Part shown: positions 40,101 through 47,549 of the stretch, piece after piece | Position numbering within the stretch: the first letter of the stretch is position 1 | Layout of the letters: the number at the start of each line of letters is the position of its first letter | Source: Watersipora subatra | Lineage: Eukaryota; Bryozoa; Gymnolaemata; Cheilostomatida; Watersiporidae | Assembly: GCF_963576615.1 (NCBI RefSeq) | Contig: NC_088715.1 | Coordinates: 2,248,001-2,312,000 of the forward strand | DNA: 64,000 nucleotides | Direction: 5' to 3' | The notes under the pieces: model-generated | Database searches by the model: none | What the model saw: the letters and a program-made list of their open reading frames with translations, nothing else | What the model was told of the DNA's origin: nothing | Translations under genes and position numbers: made by a program

Positions 40101-43100
40101 ATATAGACGTCTGCCTTTAGCTTTAGTTCTCTAGCAGTCTTCACACCAAATTTTGTGCAGGTCAAGGTCGACACTGTTGAGCTTTATCGGTACTTTTGTT
40201 TTTCCAGTGACTTTAAGAAGAGTAGCAAGTCGAAAGGCAAGAAATCGAAGGAAGAAGAGGAGAGTGACTCAGACAGCGGACTGAGTGATGGTTGGTTCTT
40301 TTTTTTATTTTATCTCTCATCTAATCATGATCTTCAAGCGTGTTAATTATTCTATAGTATCGTTAGTAGGCCGTGCGGCATAGTGGATAGGATGCCTCTC
40401 TGTAGAACCGTTGTTTCCAAATTCAGTGCGAAGCGGTTTTGTCGTTCCTATAACTGGACATACGGACTACAAACAAGCACTGAGATTTATATATAGACTG
40501 TATATTGTATTGTATTCAAAGTTATCATATGTAATAGAGTAGGCAGGATTAGGGTCAGACTGGGTCATGAGATTGTATGGGAGTTTAACCACTTCATTTT
40601 CTGCAGATGATCTTGAATACACTGATGCTGGTCTAGACTTGAAGCTGGAAGACTTTGGTCTCAATGAGGATGACATAGGGGTGGCTGGTCTCTCGTCAAA
40701 GGCTATGAGTTCACGAGCTAACCAGGTAAGACTCAAGGTGAGCTGGGAGGCAATTGGTCAGTTGTACTTACCCTGATATTGTAATCAAATGAACTTGTTT
40801 GTGCTGTTATAACACCAGCTTATAACCTAGTAATCTTCCAGAGGGCCTTTTTGTATGCAACTATTAACCATGTGCTCTGTGTTTCCATGCTTTGAATGGG
40901 TTCGGAGTTGCTTCCTCGCTGAATCATAGACTAGGTAGAATCCAAATGGATCCAATGCCATTTCACTAAATTTGTGCCAAGTCATCCGCCGTGAGGGTAG
41001 TTTGACATCATAGAAATGGTCACTGCTGATGGGTTCATGTTGATAATCCAAAACTTAGCTGTACCTTGTCGAAGTAGAAAAAATTTCAACGCACAATCAC
41101 ACAGGTTTCTGTTATGAAACCAAGCGCTCTACTTCTACTCATTACTTTACTGCTCGACCTTTGACCTTGGCGTTAACATTGCTTGCCAAGGTTGGGTTGT
41201 TTGTTTAACAATGAAAAATTAATTACTTTTTTAGTGGTACTAGTTGACTACACGTGAAGTTAAAAGTGAACACGACCTGAAAGCGAGTCTACTTTAGCTA
41301 GTTTTGTTTTGAAGGGTACATAGTGAATTTTGGAAAGTTCTATAGTGCAATTCCGAATCGTTAAAAGTGTAGGGTGTGAATTCGTTGACAGTGGGCAACT
41401 CCGAATCCATTTAAAGCATGGAAACACAGTGATAGAATAAGGGCTATGCATAGGAATGAAGGCTGCGTCGATTAGTTACTAGGGGTGACAGCAAAGTATC
41501 TCTTGATGGGTAGCTCAAGAGTTGCTGTGCAGTTTCATATCGGGCTTTATGTCCTAGCTTATCTTATCCTAGGAGCTGCCTTAGAATAGTGACAGCTCTT
41601 ACTGATCACCAGGTCAGCAGATGTCTGCTTTGACATGTTTAGTTGTATAATATTCAAAACGAGTTGTGACAACCATATCAGCTACTGTTACATCACTTTA
41701 CATGGAAACCACTATAGCTAAATTACACCACTAGTATTTCGTTACAGTTCTCTTCCTTCTCTTCGCTGAATAACTGCTGCACAAAGGGTCTCTCATATGT
41801 ACAAACACTCTTATAACTGCTGTATAAAGGGTCTCTCCTATGTACAAACACTGTATAACTGCTGTATAAAGGGTCTCTCGAATGTACAAACACTGTATAA
41901 CTGCTGTGTAGAGAATCTCTCGTACATACAAACACTGTATAATTGCTGTACAGGGGGTCTCTCCTATGTACAAACACTATATAGCTATAAGCTAGTGTAT
42001 TAAATAGTTTCTAAAGGTAAATGATATGACTAAGTCTTGTACCAGCAACAAACTAGCCAGTAGAAAGTACCACTCATTCAATGACACTCCAAAGCAGGTA
42101 GTTGTGGCTCATGCTCTCCCTTCTCTTGAGTATTGGAGGTGATTTAGTACATCCGTCCTGTCTGCAATTGTCTCTGTTCTTTAATAGCAGGAATCTGACG
42201 ATGATATTGGCAGTGATATCAGTGAAGACTTGCCTTTGAGCCTTGATGGTAGTGATGATGGTGACATAGACGGTCTCTTCGCTCCTGCAGATGACTTTGA
42301 TGAAGAAGGTGTCGCCTTTTCTGGTGAGTTTCTCTTTCCTCAAGTAAGTTGTTCAGGAGTTGTGTCACTACAGCGTATCTTGTCTAGAATCACGTAAAGA
42401 AGTATAAACACTTGTGGTAAACTCTACTCTCTTTATGTATGCGTAGTGTCTCCGTGCAATGTATACTATACTTAGGGTTAGATCTGGACAAAACGTATTC
42501 TAAATTATGAATACACTTTATCTGCTCTGTTTAATGTGTGGTTTGCTCTATGCCCGGTTTGATCTATGACTCATATCTCTTTCATGTTTATGACTCCTTT
42601 AGATGATGAGTTTAGTTCACTTGACTTCAGTTCACAGTCTAAAGGAAAAAGGAATACAAAGAAGTCCAAGACCGTTAAAAGGTGCATATTGCCAATTTTT
42701 CAGTTATTTAATTTGATTTGTTGGTGGATTGTGAGACCATTTTGGGTTCAAATTGAGATGCAAGCGTGTCTCACTTAGAACAATCACCAAATACTCTTTA
42801 GACAAAAAATTTCTTTCATGTTCTTCTATGTTGAGTTGTCCTACCTTGGATAATCAGATTTTGCATTGTCTAGTTTGTCGTGTTACAGTCTTCTGTTCTG
42901 TCAGATGTCAGTTGTGCACATATGCACTATGTTAAGTTGTTTTATCAAATGTATTGGATCGCTATAGAGCATCCACTCCAGCATATTATGATTACTTCCA
43001 AGTTGATTTCTAGCTGCACCACTTGGTAGGACCACAATTGTTAGTTGAGGAAATCTGAAAAGCTAGTAATGGTATATACAATGAGTCTGGAGTCTGGTAT

Positions 43101-46100
43101 TAAAATATGATTATTACATCTTTGATCTAATCCCCTCGAGGCTAGATATGAGAAATTTTTAATTTTGCAATCTCTGCTTGACCAAGTTTTACAACTGCCT
43201 ACCTGGTTCAAGATTGTAAAGGATAACACTCCTGTCATGCGTTGTAAAAGGCTGCTGATCATCGCAGCAGACATGCCCTGCTGTATATAAAAGCTATGCT
43301 TGTATGACTCGGGCAGCAGTGTGATTAGTGAAAACGCAGCACAAAAAGAAACGTAATACCAGATTTCTCTTATTTGTCACTTTAGGAGCTCCAAGACTTC
43401 TACTGATTCAAGTCAGTCTCTTTTTGCTGCTGCCGATGAGCTCGCTGACCTTCTGGACGAGGAGTCAGCTGACAAAAGGGACACAATAACATCTCATGCA
43501 GTTGTGAACAGAGGCAAGACAGGTTGGTGTACTCTACCTGCTAGAGACTCTTCTCATACTATTTTATATTCGTCCATCCTAAACAGCAACATGGAACACG
43601 CACACTGTGTCTCCATGACAATGTTAATCCATAAGTTTTCATCAGTCTGCAAGATGGAAATGGCAAACATCTGCAAGCGAAGCGAATTTTGATACTTTCA
43701 AATCTTTATGAAGTGTTCAATAAATGCTTGCAAAAAATGGAAATGGTATTGCTTATGTAGTTTTTATGAAAATCATATCATGCACACAGTTTGAAGTTGT
43801 TTCCTCGTGTTAATCAAAGGAGGGGCAACTCCCTATAATACTCTTGTTTTTATCAGTGCAAACCTTTTTTACTTTACTGTTTCTTGTTCTCTCTGTATTT
43901 AACTGTTTGAACGACTTCAAGACTATGAGAGCCTAATCTTAATTAACTAGTAACTTTCTACAAATGGCTGTTGCGAATAAGGCACAAGAAGATACGGCGC
44001 AAGCTTTTCTATTTTAAACATTTTTCACATTGCAGTCGGTCTTATTTCGGTTTGAGCAGTTCACTATGGCATTTGGCGCAAAAATCATCTTTTGTATAAA
44101 AGATCCTTCGTAATCCACATCATGTGAATGTCCGTTGAAAAACTTACCACATGGTTACACAACTCCTAATCCGTGTCTTGGAAACCTAGTTATAGTCGAG
44201 TCGCTGGATAGTATCAGCCAATAACAATTGAGAGCAACAATCTACTTAGTGAGCATAAATAAGTTTGTTTAGCAAAGACCAAGGTTCTGTCATAACAGTC
44301 TTATATTTAGTGATGTGACAAACTCCTGAATGATAAGAAGGAAGGTACTGTCAGATATTAATAAATCAACAATATCATCAACATCTCTATTGACTAGAGA
44401 AAAGCAAGTGATATGATGTGTATATCATCAATCATAAGTATGGTAGAGATCGATATATCATCAATCATAAGTATGGTAGAGATCGATATATCATCAATAA
44501 TAAGTATGGTAGAGATCAATATATCATCAATCATAAGTATGGTAGAGATCGATATATCATCAATCATAAGTATGGTAGAGATCGATATATCATCAATCAT
44601 AAGTATGGTAGAGATCGATATATCATCAATCATAAGTATGGTAGAGATCGATATATCATCAATCATAAGTATGGTAGAGATCGATATATCCTCAATCATA
44701 AGTATGGTAGAGATCGATATATCATCAATCATAAGTATGGTAGAGATCGATATATCATCAATCATAAGTATGATAGAGGTTGATATGGGAAACTATTAAG
44801 GAAAAAGATCATGTTTTGATAAGTGACAAAATATGCTTTTTCAAATAGACCTCTAGATAAATTAAGTAACTGAACTTATGAGAGTGTGACTGGCATTTAT
44901 ACTTGTCTGTTGTATGCTAGTCTTATGTGAATATTGACTATATGTTAGATTTCTCACTCTGTGAAATCATTCCAACCTTTCAAGGTGGTCAGATAATTCT
45001 TGCCTGTTATTTAACTGTCAAGTGAGTCTAGTTGGTGACTCTCTGTGTCTGGTCTCCAGCTTGCTGTTATATGATTTATCTTGTTGAGTCTGTTAGCCAT
45101 GTCACAGTGGATAGTCTAGGTTTCACTGCTGACGTTAGTATCGTCTGGTACTGTCAGACCTTCACCACTTTCTAGAAAATAGCAACTGTTTTGTTACGCA
45201 TTTATTGTCTATCATAGATGTTTATTAGTATCGAAGCTTGTGTTGTAAGGTCTATTTTTGTGTAACAATTAGTTTACAAATGTGTCAGCCACTTTAATTG
45301 GCCGTCTGATTTGGTTAATGATATGATCCTAGCTTTGATCACATCTCGTTTTTTCCGAAAAACCATTTGTTAAAAATATTATCGCAATTCTCATCAAGGG
45401 CATCATGTTCAAAATGATGCCCTTATAAAAAACATAGAATTGGAGAGAGGGAAACTTTATGCTAGCACTTGAGTTGTAGTTGTGAGTAATAGCTTAGAGG
45501 GAAAGGTCTCAATGAAAGCTAGTTGAATATGCTTTAGATGAACTCAGTGTGATTGTTACAAGGTTTTCTCTGGGCTCCACATATTGTGAGATGATCCTTA
45601 GTGCATCGGGTCATCCTAACTTGTTTTTGAGAAGCAATTACTTTGTTTTTTGATTTATGATAAAACTAAATTGAGGTTTGTCTCCCTTGTTCTGCTTCAT
45701 GTACACCCGATTGTTCAAACATTGCAGGATTTACAGTTGTCAGTGCAATAGCTCAAATAACACATTATTTCGTCCATATCATAAGTAGAATAACTTTAAA
45801 AAAATAAGTATAAAAAAAAAACTTTAAAAAAACTAATAAATAAGGAGAAGATTATCTTGTAATTAATTTCTATCGTTTTCTGTTCTATTATTCCGATTAC
45901 GGAAGGTTAAGTGTTACCTATTAGGAGATGATAGACAATTCTAGATTTGCATAGATTTAAAATGGCACATTTAGCATTACCATGTCCTGTAAAAACAGGA
46001 AAAAAAGCACCAATTATTAAGAAAACACTACTCCAAACTAAAACACTTTTCATTCTCTAAAAAGTTGTATGAGTGCGAGGATTTTTTAGATGTTGCACTT

Positions 46101-46385
46101 GAATTAATAGCAAGTGTGATTTCCTATGGACTAAATATTCTGTGGAAATTTGTTACTCGTTCAGGTAGTCAGTATGGTGGAGGCAATTCCTCATGTGTGT
46201 AAAGAATATATTATTATCGTTATTATTACATCATTCTTATGTTATGGCTGTTTCTAGATACCAAGCAGTTGGCATGGGAGGATAAGCAAGAGCGCTGGCT
46301 AAGTGGGCGGAACAGGAAGCGATCCCATAAACCCTCTGGGAAGAAGACGACTCAGAGGGGAGGCAAACCCAAAAGAAAAAAGTGA
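12972..46385 (+). CDS. CEBPZ: CEBPZ / Noc1 (MAK21-type) ribosome biogenesis factor, 26 exons
   Basis: Exons: 12972-13115, 15475-15598, 18324-18410, 20502-20659, 21609-21720, 22403-22582, 23555-23619, 23917-24090, 26198-26324, 27510-27594, 29153-29249, 31386-31470, 31940-32060, 36122-36263, 36613-36741, 37078-37195, 37394-37624, 38237-38378, 39290-39472, 40208-40290, 40607-40725, 42017-42097, 42191-42323, 42603-42681, 43386-43522, 46258-46385. All are GT-AG and phase-compatible; they sum to 3264 nt (1087 residues), close to vertebrate CEBPZ (about 1050). An in-frame TGA two codons upstream fixes the start. The protein has an acidic N-terminus (to about residue 170), a helical-repeat region and CBF/Mak21 core (roughly 200-730) and long acidic/Lys-rich tails. 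In yeast Noc1/Mak21 pairs with Noc2 in nucleolar assembly of the large ribosomal subunit; vertebrate CEBPZ was also described as a CCAAT-box regulator. The same role here is inferred by homology. The exon 2/3 junction and exon 22 are the least certain parts. Confidence 0.93.
13531..14348. mobile_element. Inverted-repeat DNA element with ~75-bp TIRs
   Basis: The left end starts GATATACAGCCCCCCAAGGA. The right end is its near-exact complement for about 75 bp, and both contain ATATGAGAGCCGTCGGCTAT in one orientation or the other. The interior shows no coding frame. It lies in CEBPZ intron 1. Smaller copies of the same ends occur at 8575 and 16356. Confidence 0.75.
14349..15474. other. Rest of CEBPZ intron 1
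   Basis: No exon, tandem repeat or transposon end is recognised. Confidence 0.4.
15475..15598 (+). CDS. CEBPZ: CEBPZ exon 2
   Basis: Encodes KDLALIDVDDASDVEDLEII through RDDILQFIEELGI. It continues GGNK from exon 1 exactly as in vertebrate CEBPZ. The donor is C|GTAAGG; reading on would stop at TAG 15622-15624. Confidence 0.85.
16356..16430. mobile_element. Short palindromic MITE copy
   Basis: GATATACAGCCTCCCAA at one end faces CCTTGGGGCTGGGCTGTATA at the other. These are the ends of the 13531-14348 family with almost no interior. Confidence 0.6.
16450..16610 (-). mobile_element. tRNA-derived SINE copy
   Basis: On the minus strand the sequence has a B-box, GTGAGTTCAAATCC, preceded by a degenerate A-box region (TTGTAGTGAATTGGATACGG). 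Confidence 0.5.
18238..18309. repeat. TACTAAT-type tandem repeat before CEBPZ exon 3
   Basis: Repeats of CTTACTAATCTACTAAT run up to the exon 3 acceptor. The motif TACTAAT resembles a metazoan branch-point sequence, so the intron end carries several candidates. Confidence 0.7.
18324..18410 (+). CDS. CEBPZ: CEBPZ exon 3
   Basis: Encodes KKVKLAISEYVVEPSSSKGG and then KKSKNKFK; the donor is AAT|GTAAGT. The better-looking acceptor is GATAG at 18315 (adding SKKE), but its phase does not fit exon 2. Starting at 18324 restores the frame. Alternatively, a small exon of length 3n+1 lies undetected in intron 2. Confidence 0.65.
18421..19007. repeat. 28-bp minisatellite, about 21 copies
   Basis: The core is CATCAGTTCTGCCTGTCAGA. 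The array starts ten bases after the exon 3 donor. The period is not a multiple of three, so all three frames read the same peptide cycle. The long open frames here are artefacts. Confidence 0.95.
19036..19924. mobile_element. Tigger/pogo-like non-autonomous element
   Basis: The ends are CAGTGCACCCTCAGGGTACA on the left and, inverted on the right, CAGTGCATCCTCGGGATATA. The interior (GTAACTATAGTTAC and TTACCTTCAAGACA blocks) is shared with 29935-30655. No transposase frame remains. Confidence 0.6.
19925..20501. other. End of CEBPZ intron 3
   Basis: Nothing recognisable besides the acceptor region. Confidence 0.4.
20502..20659 (+). CDS. CEBPZ: CEBPZ exon 4
   Basis: Acidic stretch PPELEEDEETGGEADLAPLL followed by the conserved KKRSQAILKPGRWLAQ. 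The donor GTTGGC is weak. A stronger donor-like GTAAGC lies inside the exon at 20516 and could be used alternatively. Confidence 0.8.
20660..21608. other. CEBPZ intron 4
   Basis: AT-rich, with nothing recognisable. Confidence 0.4.
21609..21720 (+). CDS. CEBPZ: CEBPZ exon 5
   Basis: Contains DLAIIEKFASQVLDDDTD. The acceptor is CATTTGCAG and the donor CCA|GTAAGT. Confidence 0.85.
22403..22582 (+). CDS. CEBPZ: CEBPZ exon 6
   Basis: Contains DWVKKMISKGTLADRAAALT and IQEDAVHNISSLE, strongly CEBPZ-like. The donor is G|GTACGG. A second possible donor five bases downstream breaks the frame. Confidence 0.9.
22722..22830. repeat. 29-bp tandem repeat, about 4 copies
   Basis: The core is CATGTAGTTGATTTGTCATA. 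It lies just upstream of the 21-bp array. Confidence 0.85.
22850..23528. repeat. 21-bp minisatellite, about 32 copies
   Basis: The unit is CTATATCAGGTTATACACTA plus C. Some units carry CATTTTATA or CAGCTTATA instead. Each unit contains CAG|GTT after a pyrimidine-mixed stretch, resembling the real acceptor of exon 7, whose boundary follows 26 bases after the array. Confidence 0.95.
23555..23619 (+). CDS. CEBPZ: CEBPZ exon 7
   Basis: Encodes SLKDIFIDLLPNKRRLRSF. The acceptor is TTTTTTTCAG and the donor CAG|GTGAGT. Confidence 0.9.
23917..24090 (+). CDS. CEBPZ: CEBPZ exon 8
   Basis: Contains QKMAGGNKETQDRLLALWYF, matching the GNKDSRDR...WYY block of CEBPZ. Phase 0 at both ends. Confidence 0.93.
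24490..25380 (-). mobile_element. Long copy of the CTAGCTG-start family with tRNA-like module
   Basis: Read on the minus strand it starts GCTAGCTGTACTACCCGGCG. It carries the family body, then a 73-codon open frame (24848-25069) with LLSFDTRTNVKMRYRTLFDR. A tRNA-like module follows: GTGGCTCAGTGGTAAAGCGC as A-box and GAGATCAAATCC as B-box, at about 24650-24745. The shared tail comes last. It lies in CEBPZ intron 8. Confidence 0.6.
25381..26197. other. Rest of CEBPZ intron 8
   Basis: Nothing recognisable. Confidence 0.35.
26198..26324 (+). CDS. CEBPZ: CEBPZ exon 9
   Basis: Contains KLLAGLINKLGDPERKVAAN, the VNKLGDP block of CEBPZ. The donor is G|GTGAGG. Confidence 0.93.
26325..27509. other. 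CEBPZ intron 9
   Basis: AT-rich, with no repeat or exon recognised. Confidence 0.4.
27510..27594 (+). CDS. CEBPZ: CEBPZ exon 10
   Basis: Encodes RKHPNMKLVVATEVENLLYR and SNIAPKAQ. The acceptor is TGTTTTAG and the donor CA|GTGAGT. Confidence 0.93.
28039..28627. mobile_element. Tigger-like inverted-repeat element
   Basis: The left end is TAGTGATACTCGGATAACTC. The right end, inverted, is CAGTGAAACATGGATAACTC. No coding frame remains. It lies in CEBPZ intron 10. Confidence 0.55.
29153..29249 (+). CDS. CEBPZ: CEBPZ exon 11
   Basis: Encodes YYAVCFLNQMLLSE and KLITIYFSFFK, a signature of the Noc/CBF core. The donor is AAG|GTAGGC. Confidence 0.95.
29388..30860 (+). mobile_element. Long copy of the CTAGCTG-start family, split by a nested element
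   Basis: It starts TACTAGCTGAATGCCCAGTG. Body and degenerate frame run to about 29930. A Tigger-like segment related to 19036-19924 fills about 29935-30655. The tRNA-like module (GCCTTGTGGTTACACAC, then CGAGTTCAAAAC) and tail (CTATAACTGGGCAGACGAAT, then AGATTTATATATATAT) resume at 30675-30860. It lies in CEBPZ intron 11. Confidence 0.5.
31386..31470 (+). CDS. CEBPZ: CEBPZ exon 12
   Basis: Contains DSKMMSALLVGVVRAFPFAK. The acceptor is TGTTGTAG and the donor G|GTAGCT. Confidence 0.92.
31551..31712. repeat. ~16-bp minisatellite (AATACGACTAATAT)
   Basis: About ten units of TAATACGACTAATATA with variants, within 250 bp of exon 12. Confidence 0.85.
31940..32060 (+). CDS. CEBPZ: CEBPZ exon 13
   Basis: Contains IYKLVHTVHKLHVSLQALAL LFQV, with the QALxLLFQV motif of CEBPZ. 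The donor GCCAG|GTAACA is the first member of the following 36-bp array. Confidence 0.92.
32053..32420. repeat. 36-bp minisatellite containing the exon 13 donor
   Basis: About nine units each carry CCAGGTAACA, identical to the real exon 13 junction. The first unit overlaps the exon end. Units change from GTATATACTTGTTG to GTATGCTAGTTG types. One degenerate stretch lies near 32130. Confidence 0.95.
32862..33275. mobile_element. hAT-like MITE, nested
   Basis: The ends are TAGTGCTGTGCGATA and, inverted, TAGTGCTGCGCGATA. The 8-base flanks GATTATGG (32854-32861) and GATTACGG (33276-33283) differ at one base, a hAT-type target duplication. Confidence 0.7.
33487..33563. repeat. ~21-bp tandem repeat, 3.5 copies
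   Basis: The unit is GACCGACTTGCACCGACTTG. Confidence 0.85.
33836..34150. repeat. Inverted copy of the 1-400 dispersed repeat
   Basis: Its reverse complement aligns with 1-280 (see that entry). It lies in CEBPZ intron 13. Confidence 0.6.
34771..35190. repeat. Tandem duplication of ~260 bp
   Basis: ATTGCATTTCTCCTATTGCA and its context (TTATTACTATATTAA, AGTGCATTTTACTT) occur at 34771-34930 and again at 35033-35190. No coding function is seen. Confidence 0.65.
35636..36022. repeat. 30-bp minisatellite, 13 copies
   Basis: The core is ATCAGCAGGTTTGACTGTAA. It ends 100 bases before the exon 14 acceptor. Open frames on both strands follow from the period of 30. Confidence 0.95.
36122..36263 (+). 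CDS. CEBPZ: CEBPZ exon 14
   Basis: Contains DRYYTSLYAKLLDSE and KQSMFLNLVYKSMKSD, hallmark CBF/Mak21 sequence. The acceptor is TTTGTTAG and the donor AAG|GTGCTT. Confidence 0.95.
36427..36612. repeat. Two-copy duplication of the exon 15 acceptor region
   Basis: Two ~93-bp copies share AGTGTC-TATAGGTATCTATGTAG-type sequence and TCTCATTAWATGTTAG. Copy 2 ends in the working acceptor CACTTGCAG|G. Copy 1 ends CACCTGCAAGG. Confidence 0.8.
36613..36741 (+). CDS. CEBPZ: CEBPZ exon 15
   Basis: Encodes AFVKRLLQICAYQSPTFICA and ISELVKIRPGV. Phase 0 at both ends. Confidence 0.95.
37078..37195 (+). CDS. CEBPZ: CEBPZ exon 16
   Basis: Acidic EEDDSEEEHFVDADSDDEGE followed by QGWTHKSTLKS. The donor is G|GTTAGT. 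Confidence 0.92.
37255..37372. repeat. 40-bp tandem repeat, 3 copies
   Basis: The core is GGCAGCCAATCAGAGAGAGC. It ends about 20 bases before the exon 17 acceptor. Each copy carries CCAATCA, incidentally a CCAAT motif. Confidence 0.9.
37394..37624 (+). CDS. CEBPZ: CEBPZ exon 17
   Basis: Contains YDGLARNPLSSCAD, HYHPSVVVFAKQLL and DFSLQKFLDRFVFRNPKK, the most conserved C-terminal part of the CBF core. Confidence 0.95.
37637..37785. repeat. 30-bp minisatellite, 5 copies
   Basis: The core is GGTGGATCCTCCCCTTCTTT. It begins 13 bases after the exon 17 donor. Confidence 0.9.
38237..38378 (+). CDS. CEBPZ: CEBPZ exon 18
   Basis: Encodes AEHLLSAHKKTGKKKGVGVD and EKVPADQMFFHR, the VDEVFFHR-type motif of the family. 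Confidence 0.93.
38379..39289. other. CEBPZ intron 18
   Basis: Contains one perfect hairpin: GTACATCAGTGAC faces GTCACTGATGTAC at about 39067-39103. Otherwise nothing is recognised. Confidence 0.5.
39290..39472 (+). CDS. CEBPZ: CEBPZ exon 19
   Basis: Encodes SYFHKLTENSQHKLGSSLG and an acidic run (EESDDSDVDDDAFDTYLAKY). Confidence 0.92.
39473..40207. other. CEBPZ intron 19
   Basis: Contains several TGATTGGTTAAT motifs but no defined array or element. Confidence 0.35.
40208..40290 (+). CDS. CEBPZ: CEBPZ exon 20
   Basis: Lysine/serine-rich DFKKSSKSKGKKSKEEEESD. The donor is G|GTTGGT. Confidence 0.88.
40368..40500 (+). mobile_element. tRNA-derived SINE copy
   Basis: Starts GCCGTGCGGCATAGTGGATA (A-box-like). 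It has a degenerate B-box (TTTCCAAATTC) and the family tail CTATAACTGGACATACGGAC, then GAGATTTATATATAG. It sits in CEBPZ intron 20 in the sense orientation. Confidence 0.65.
40607..40725 (+). CDS. CEBPZ: CEBPZ exon 21
   Basis: Acidic DDLEYTDAGLDLKLEDFGLN, ending SKAMSSRANQ; phase 0. Confidence 0.88.
40874..41431. mobile_element. Inverted-repeat element, CACTGTGTTTCCATG ends
   Basis: The left end is CTCTGTGTTTCCATGCTTTG. The right end, inverted, is CACTGTGTTTCCATGCTTTA. Both continue AATGG(A/G)TTCGGAGTTG, so the TIRs are about 35 bp. There is no coding frame. Confidence 0.7.
41783..41990. repeat. ~42-bp minisatellite, 5 copies
   Basis: The core is TATGTACAAACACTGTATAA, then CTGCTGTATAAAGGGTCTCT. 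It ends about 26 bases before exon 22. Confidence 0.9.
42017..42097 (+). CDS. CEBPZ: CEBPZ exon 22 (weak acceptor)
   Basis: Encodes VNDMTKSCTSNKLASRKYHS and FNDTPKQ. It is in phase 0 with both neighbours, and has a good donor (CAG|GTAGTT) but a poor acceptor (TTTCTAAAG). It can be skipped without changing frame, so alternative use is possible. Confidence 0.6.
42191..42323 (+). CDS. CEBPZ: CEBPZ exon 23
   Basis: Strongly acidic: ESDDDIGSDISEDLPLSLDG and later APADDFDEEGVAFS. Confidence 0.88.
42603..42681 (+). CDS. CEBPZ: CEBPZ exon 24
   Basis: DEFSSLDFSSQSKGKRNTKK, basic at its end. The donor is AG|GTGCAT. Confidence 0.85.
42682..43385. other. CEBPZ intron 24
   Basis: Nothing recognisable. 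Confidence 0.35.
43386..43522 (+). CDS. CEBPZ: CEBPZ exon 25
   Basis: Contains SQSLFAAADELADLLDEES, matching the SSLFVSAEEFGHLLDE motif near the CEBPZ C-terminus. Confidence 0.92.
43523..46257. other. CEBPZ intron 25
   Basis: The longest late intron. Besides the 33-bp array (separate entry) it holds a hairpin near 45400 (AAGGGCATCATG facing its complement). The stretch 44790-44905 resembles 58800-58905. Confidence 0.45.
44420..44790. repeat. 33-bp minisatellite, 11 copies
   Basis: The core is ATCATCAATCATAAGTATGG, then TAGAGATCGATATATC. The period of 33 leaves open frames on both strands; they are repeat artefacts. Confidence 0.95.
46258..46385 (+). CDS. CEBPZ: CEBPZ exon 26 (last)
   Basis: Encodes TKQLAWEDKQERWLSGRNRK, then a basic tail ending KPKRKK and TGA. 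It matches the RWEAERDDWLHNR-type terminus of CEBPZ. Confidence 0.95.
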
Positions 46386-46869
46386 TGCATCTAATGCTGT
46401 CCATATTTATCTACTTTTAGTCATTTTTTGGTTAAGAACTTTCTTATTGGTACACAATAATCATCTCATTTATAATATAAACATGGCCTTGTTCTCTAGT
46501 AGTGTTTGGGCTTTCTCAAATAAGCCCTGGAGATGACACAGCTCATCCGCTTGATAAAGCTGAGTTGAAGGTCGAGTTGAAATGCAATGTTTGAGCAAAA
46601 CAAAGACAGCCAGGTCCTTTGCTTCTTTGTTGAATCAGTTTTATTATCAACTTGTTCCACTACCAAAGGTCAGAAGGTCAGACATTCTTCAGACTAATGC
46701 AGCACAATCTCTATGTTTCAAGACAGTTGGTTAGATCAATGGCATTGACCTCCACTCAGACCTATTGTGATCTCAAATAGGTTCTAAAATGTCTTACAGC
46801 TCAAATGACTACCTGATAGTGGATAATGAAGAGCAGAGATGTTGGAATTATTAACCTCGTGATGACAAT
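46386..46869. other. CEBPZ 3' UTR/downstream region
   Basis: No canonical AATAAA is seen in the first 300 bases. Nothing else is recognised. Confidence 0.4.
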
Positions 46870-47549
46870 CACTATGTTTTCATGGTGCGCAGTACTGCGA
46901 AGCAGCCCCTCCAAAGTCGAGGGGATTGTACGTTTCAATGCTGCGCAGTGGTTTTCAGCAAATTAGCAGAGAAGAGAAATGGCCAGAAATTGTATAAATC
47001 GAATCGCCTGATGGAGAAATTGAATCGATCATGGATACCAAACATCAGAAACAGTCTTTTTATGCTTCTGTCATTATTATACTTTTATTTACAATACACA
47101 TTCACAAGGTTTTACAAACCTTAACACAATTGTTTATAAAGTAATATATTTTTAATAAGTATTTTTCAAGTAATTTATTATTTAAACGTTAATTTAGGAC
47201 TTGCCACCTATTTTTTGAAAAGTGTTGGCATCGATAACAAAGTCTAGAAAAGTAATCACCTCATCATCTTCGTGGGTGCAGACCATAATTAAATATAGGT
47301 GAAAGAAGATCGGAAGAATAGAAAAAACAAGTTTAGCAGGATAACATTTGTACTAGTTCACGGCCCTCGAAGAAACCGTCTCCACGGCATGAGAGCTATG
47401 CGCAGCCACTGCGCAGCAGCTGTTTCCTTGCTGCGAATTTGCACTGGCTTCGCACTGATCAGTGCGCAGTGATTTCAGTGTGAAGACGCTGTTTTCATGA
47501 TTCAGAGAGGGCGCCACTCCGAAGCGCTGCGCATCATGGAAACATAGTG
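46870..47549. mobile_element. Inverted-repeat element, CACTATGTTTYCATG ends
   Basis: The ends are CACTATGTTTTCATGGTGCG and, inverted, CACTATGTTTCCATGATGCG. The interior has GCGCAG-rich motifs and no long frame. It is related by its terminal CACTRTGTTTCCATG to 40874-41431. Confidence 0.65.

Noticed and set aside
44394..44799. Frames on both strands with MIDDISISTIL and SIISMVEID repeats
   Set aside because: Artefact of the 33-bp array. Both strands and several frames are open at once.
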